From Lutibacter sp. (lineage in GTDB: Bacteria; Bacteroidota; Bacteroidia; Flavobacteriales; Flavobacteriaceae), in assembly GCA_004195315.1 (NCBI GenBank), contig SDWL01000003.1, forward strand, positions 1 through 25,553: a stretch of 25,553 bases of DNA, read 5' to 3'. Positions 24,198-25,553 of this stretch are shown here, one piece after another. The first letter of the stretch is position 1; each line of letters begins with the position of its first letter. The notes below the pieces were generated by a model. That model worked only from the letters and a program-made list of their open reading frames with translations, made no database searches and had not been told where the DNA came from. Both the position numbers and the translations under genes were made by a program.

Positions 24198-25553
24198 ATG
24201 GCAAAACACGAAGAATATATTGAAGTTCTTGGAGCACGCGTTCATAATTTAAAAAATATTGATGTTCGTATTCCTAGAGAAAAACTAGTAGTAATTACTG
24301 GTTTAAGTGGTAGTGGTAAATCATCATTAGCTTTTGATACCATTTATGCTGAAGGTCAGCGTAGGTATATTGAAACTTTTTCTGCATATGCACGTCAATT
24401 TTTAGGTGGTTTAGAACGGCCTGATGTTGATAAAATTGATGGTCTTTCTCCTGTAATTTCTATTGAACAAAAAACCACAAATAAAAGTCCACGTTCTACT
24501 GTTGGTACTATCACAGAAATATACGATTTCTTACGTTTGCTATTTGCACGAGCTGCTGATGCTTATTCATATAATACCAATAAAAAAATGGTAAGTTATA
24601 GTGATGAGCAAATAAAAGAACTTATTTTAAACGATTTTGAAGGTAAAAAAATTGTGATACTTGCTCCAATTATAAAATCCAGAAAAGGGCATTATCGTGA
24701 ACTTTTTGAACAAATTGCTAAACAAGGTTTTGTTAAAGTGCGCGTTGATGGTGAAATTGTAGACATTGAAAAAGGAATGCGTTTAGATCGTTACAAAATG
24801 CATGATATTGAAATTGTAATTGATCGATTATTGGTAAATATTTCTTCTGAAAAAAGATTGGAAGAAACCATTACAACAGCTTTATATTCAGGTGAAAATA
24901 TTTTAATGGTTTTAGAACACGAAACTAATATACCTCGTTACTTTAGCCGTGATTTAATGTGTCCCGAAACTGGTATTTCTTATCCAAACCCTGAACCCAA
25001 TAATTTTTCATTTAATTCTCCAAAAGGAGCTTGCGAAACTTGTAACGGATTAGGAAAAATTAATAAGGTAAATCTTCAAAAAATAATTCCAAATAATGCT
25101 ATTTCAATTAAAAGTGGTGGAATTGCACCTCTTGGGGAACAAAAAACTAGCTGGATTTTTAAACAACTTCAGTTAATTGCTGATCGTTATAACTTTCAAT
25201 TAACCGATCCTATTTCAAAAATTCCTGTTGAAGCTTTAGCAATTATTTTAAATGGCGGAAATGAAAAATTTAAAATAGATTCAAAAGCAATGGGTGTTAC
25301 TCGAACTTATGAAATTGATTTTGAGGGAATTATTAGTTTTATTGAAAGTCAATATACTTTGAGCGAATCTACTTCAATAAAACGTTGGGCTAAAGATTTT
25401 ATGGATGAAGTTAATTGTGAAACCTGTAATGGAAAAAGGCTTAAAAAGGAAGCTTTATATTTTAAAATAAATAAAAAAAACATTTCCGAGTTAGCACAAT
25501 TAGACATTTTAGAATTGGAAGATTGGTTTGCTACCATTGAAGAAAAATTAAAT
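24198..25553 (+). CDS. uvrA: excinuclease ABC subunit A, 3' part outside the window
   Basis: Damage-recognition ATPase of nucleotide excision repair. 452 residues are visible, open to the window end. Walker A is GLSGSGKS (35-42) and is followed by LAFDTIYAEGQRRYIETFSA. The UvrB-binding region follows. The first zinc module reads Cys255, Thr258, Cys279, Cys282: E. coli has Cys at all four equivalent places (253, 256, 277, 280), so one ligand is replaced by Thr. A further CxxC is Cys407/Cys410. The ATG at 24198 gives MAKHEEYIEVLGARVHNLKN, the usual UvrA start. The signature motif of the first ATPase and the whole second half lie beyond the window. Confidence 0.97.
   Translation, partial: MAKHEEYIEVLGARVHNLKNIDVRIPREKLVVITGLSGSGKSSLAFDTIYAEGQRRYIETFSAYARQFLGGLERPDVDKIDGLSPVISIEQKTTNKSPRSTVGTITEIYDFLRLLFARAADAYSYNTNKKMVSYSDEQIKELILNDFEGKKIVILAPIIKSRKGHYRELFEQIAKQGFVKVRVDGEIVDIEKGMRLDRYKMHDIEIVIDRLLVNISSEKRLEETITTALYSGENILMVLEHETNIPRYFSRDLMCPETGISYPNPEPNNFSFNSPKGACETCNGLGKINKVNLQKIIPNNAISIKSGGIAPLGEQKTSWIFKQLQLIADRYNFQLTDPISKIPVEALAIILNGGNEKFKIDSKAMGVTRTYEIDFEGIISFIESQYTLSESTSIKRWAKDFMDEVNCETCNGKRLKKEALYFKINKKNISELAQLDILELEDWFATIEEKLN

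Noticed and set aside
24016..24237. Minus-strand open frame of 73 codons overlapping the PspC-like gene and the uvrA start
   Set aside because: It overlaps two better supported genes, runs across the divergent promoter region and resembles no known protein.
25349..25537. Minus-strand open frame of 62 codons near the right end
   Set aside because: It is antisense to uvrA, whose frame is open and conserved throughout this stretch.

Overview
The window is a low-G+C chromosomal segment from a member of the Bacteroidota, most likely Flavobacteriaceae. The evidence is the style of the ribosomal and RNA polymerase genes, promoters that match the Bacteroidota -7 motif TAnnTTTG, start sites that mostly lack a Shine-Dalgarno sequence, a TonB-dependent receptor, a MocR-type regulator and a DUF3467 gene directly behind rpoC. 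No CRISPR array, transposon or prophage was seen. The window opens inside a lipoprotein gene and closes inside uvrA.

Left part (1-3917): the end of a lipoprotein with a YCII domain, a bidirectional terminator, and a divergent pair made of a TonB-dependent outer-membrane receptor (minus strand) and a MocR/GabR-type regulator (plus strand). Three copies of a 9-bp element lie between and inside the two genes and look like the regulator's operator. The regulator lacks the lysine that normally holds PLP.

Middle (3925-17450), all on the minus strand and transcribed right to left: promoter, tRNA-Thr(UGU), tRNA-Tyr(GUA), tRNA-Gly(UCC), tRNA-Thr(GGU), tuf, tRNA-Trp(CCA), secE, nusG, rplK, rplA, rplJ, rplL, rpoB, rpoC and a DUF3467 gene. 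This is the translation/transcription superoperon and keeps the gene order known from E. coli (thrU-tyrU-glyT-thrT-tufB-secE-nusG-rplKAJL-rpoBC), with tRNA-Trp added. Perfect hairpins sit in the rplL-rpoB and rpoB-rpoC spacers and are candidate attenuators or RNA processing sites.

Next (17474-18995), also minus strand: rpsU (bS21), xerC-like recombinase and hpf. rpsU has the only strong Shine-Dalgarno sequence I found in the window. In this phylum bS21 takes part in hiding the anti-Shine-Dalgarno end of 16S rRNA, so this fits feedback control of bS21 synthesis.

Right part (19030-25553): a minus-strand operon of a sodium:amino-acid symporter (AgcS family), a membrane-anchored helix-hairpin-helix protein and an acyl-CoA dehydrogenase; then a two-gene minus-strand unit of a small PspC-like membrane protein and a K+ channel with an RCK domain; and, divergently, uvrA, which runs off the end. 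Most of the window is conserved housekeeping. The less ordinary parts are the MocR/receptor pair with its operator, the rpsU leader and the operon-spacer hairpins.
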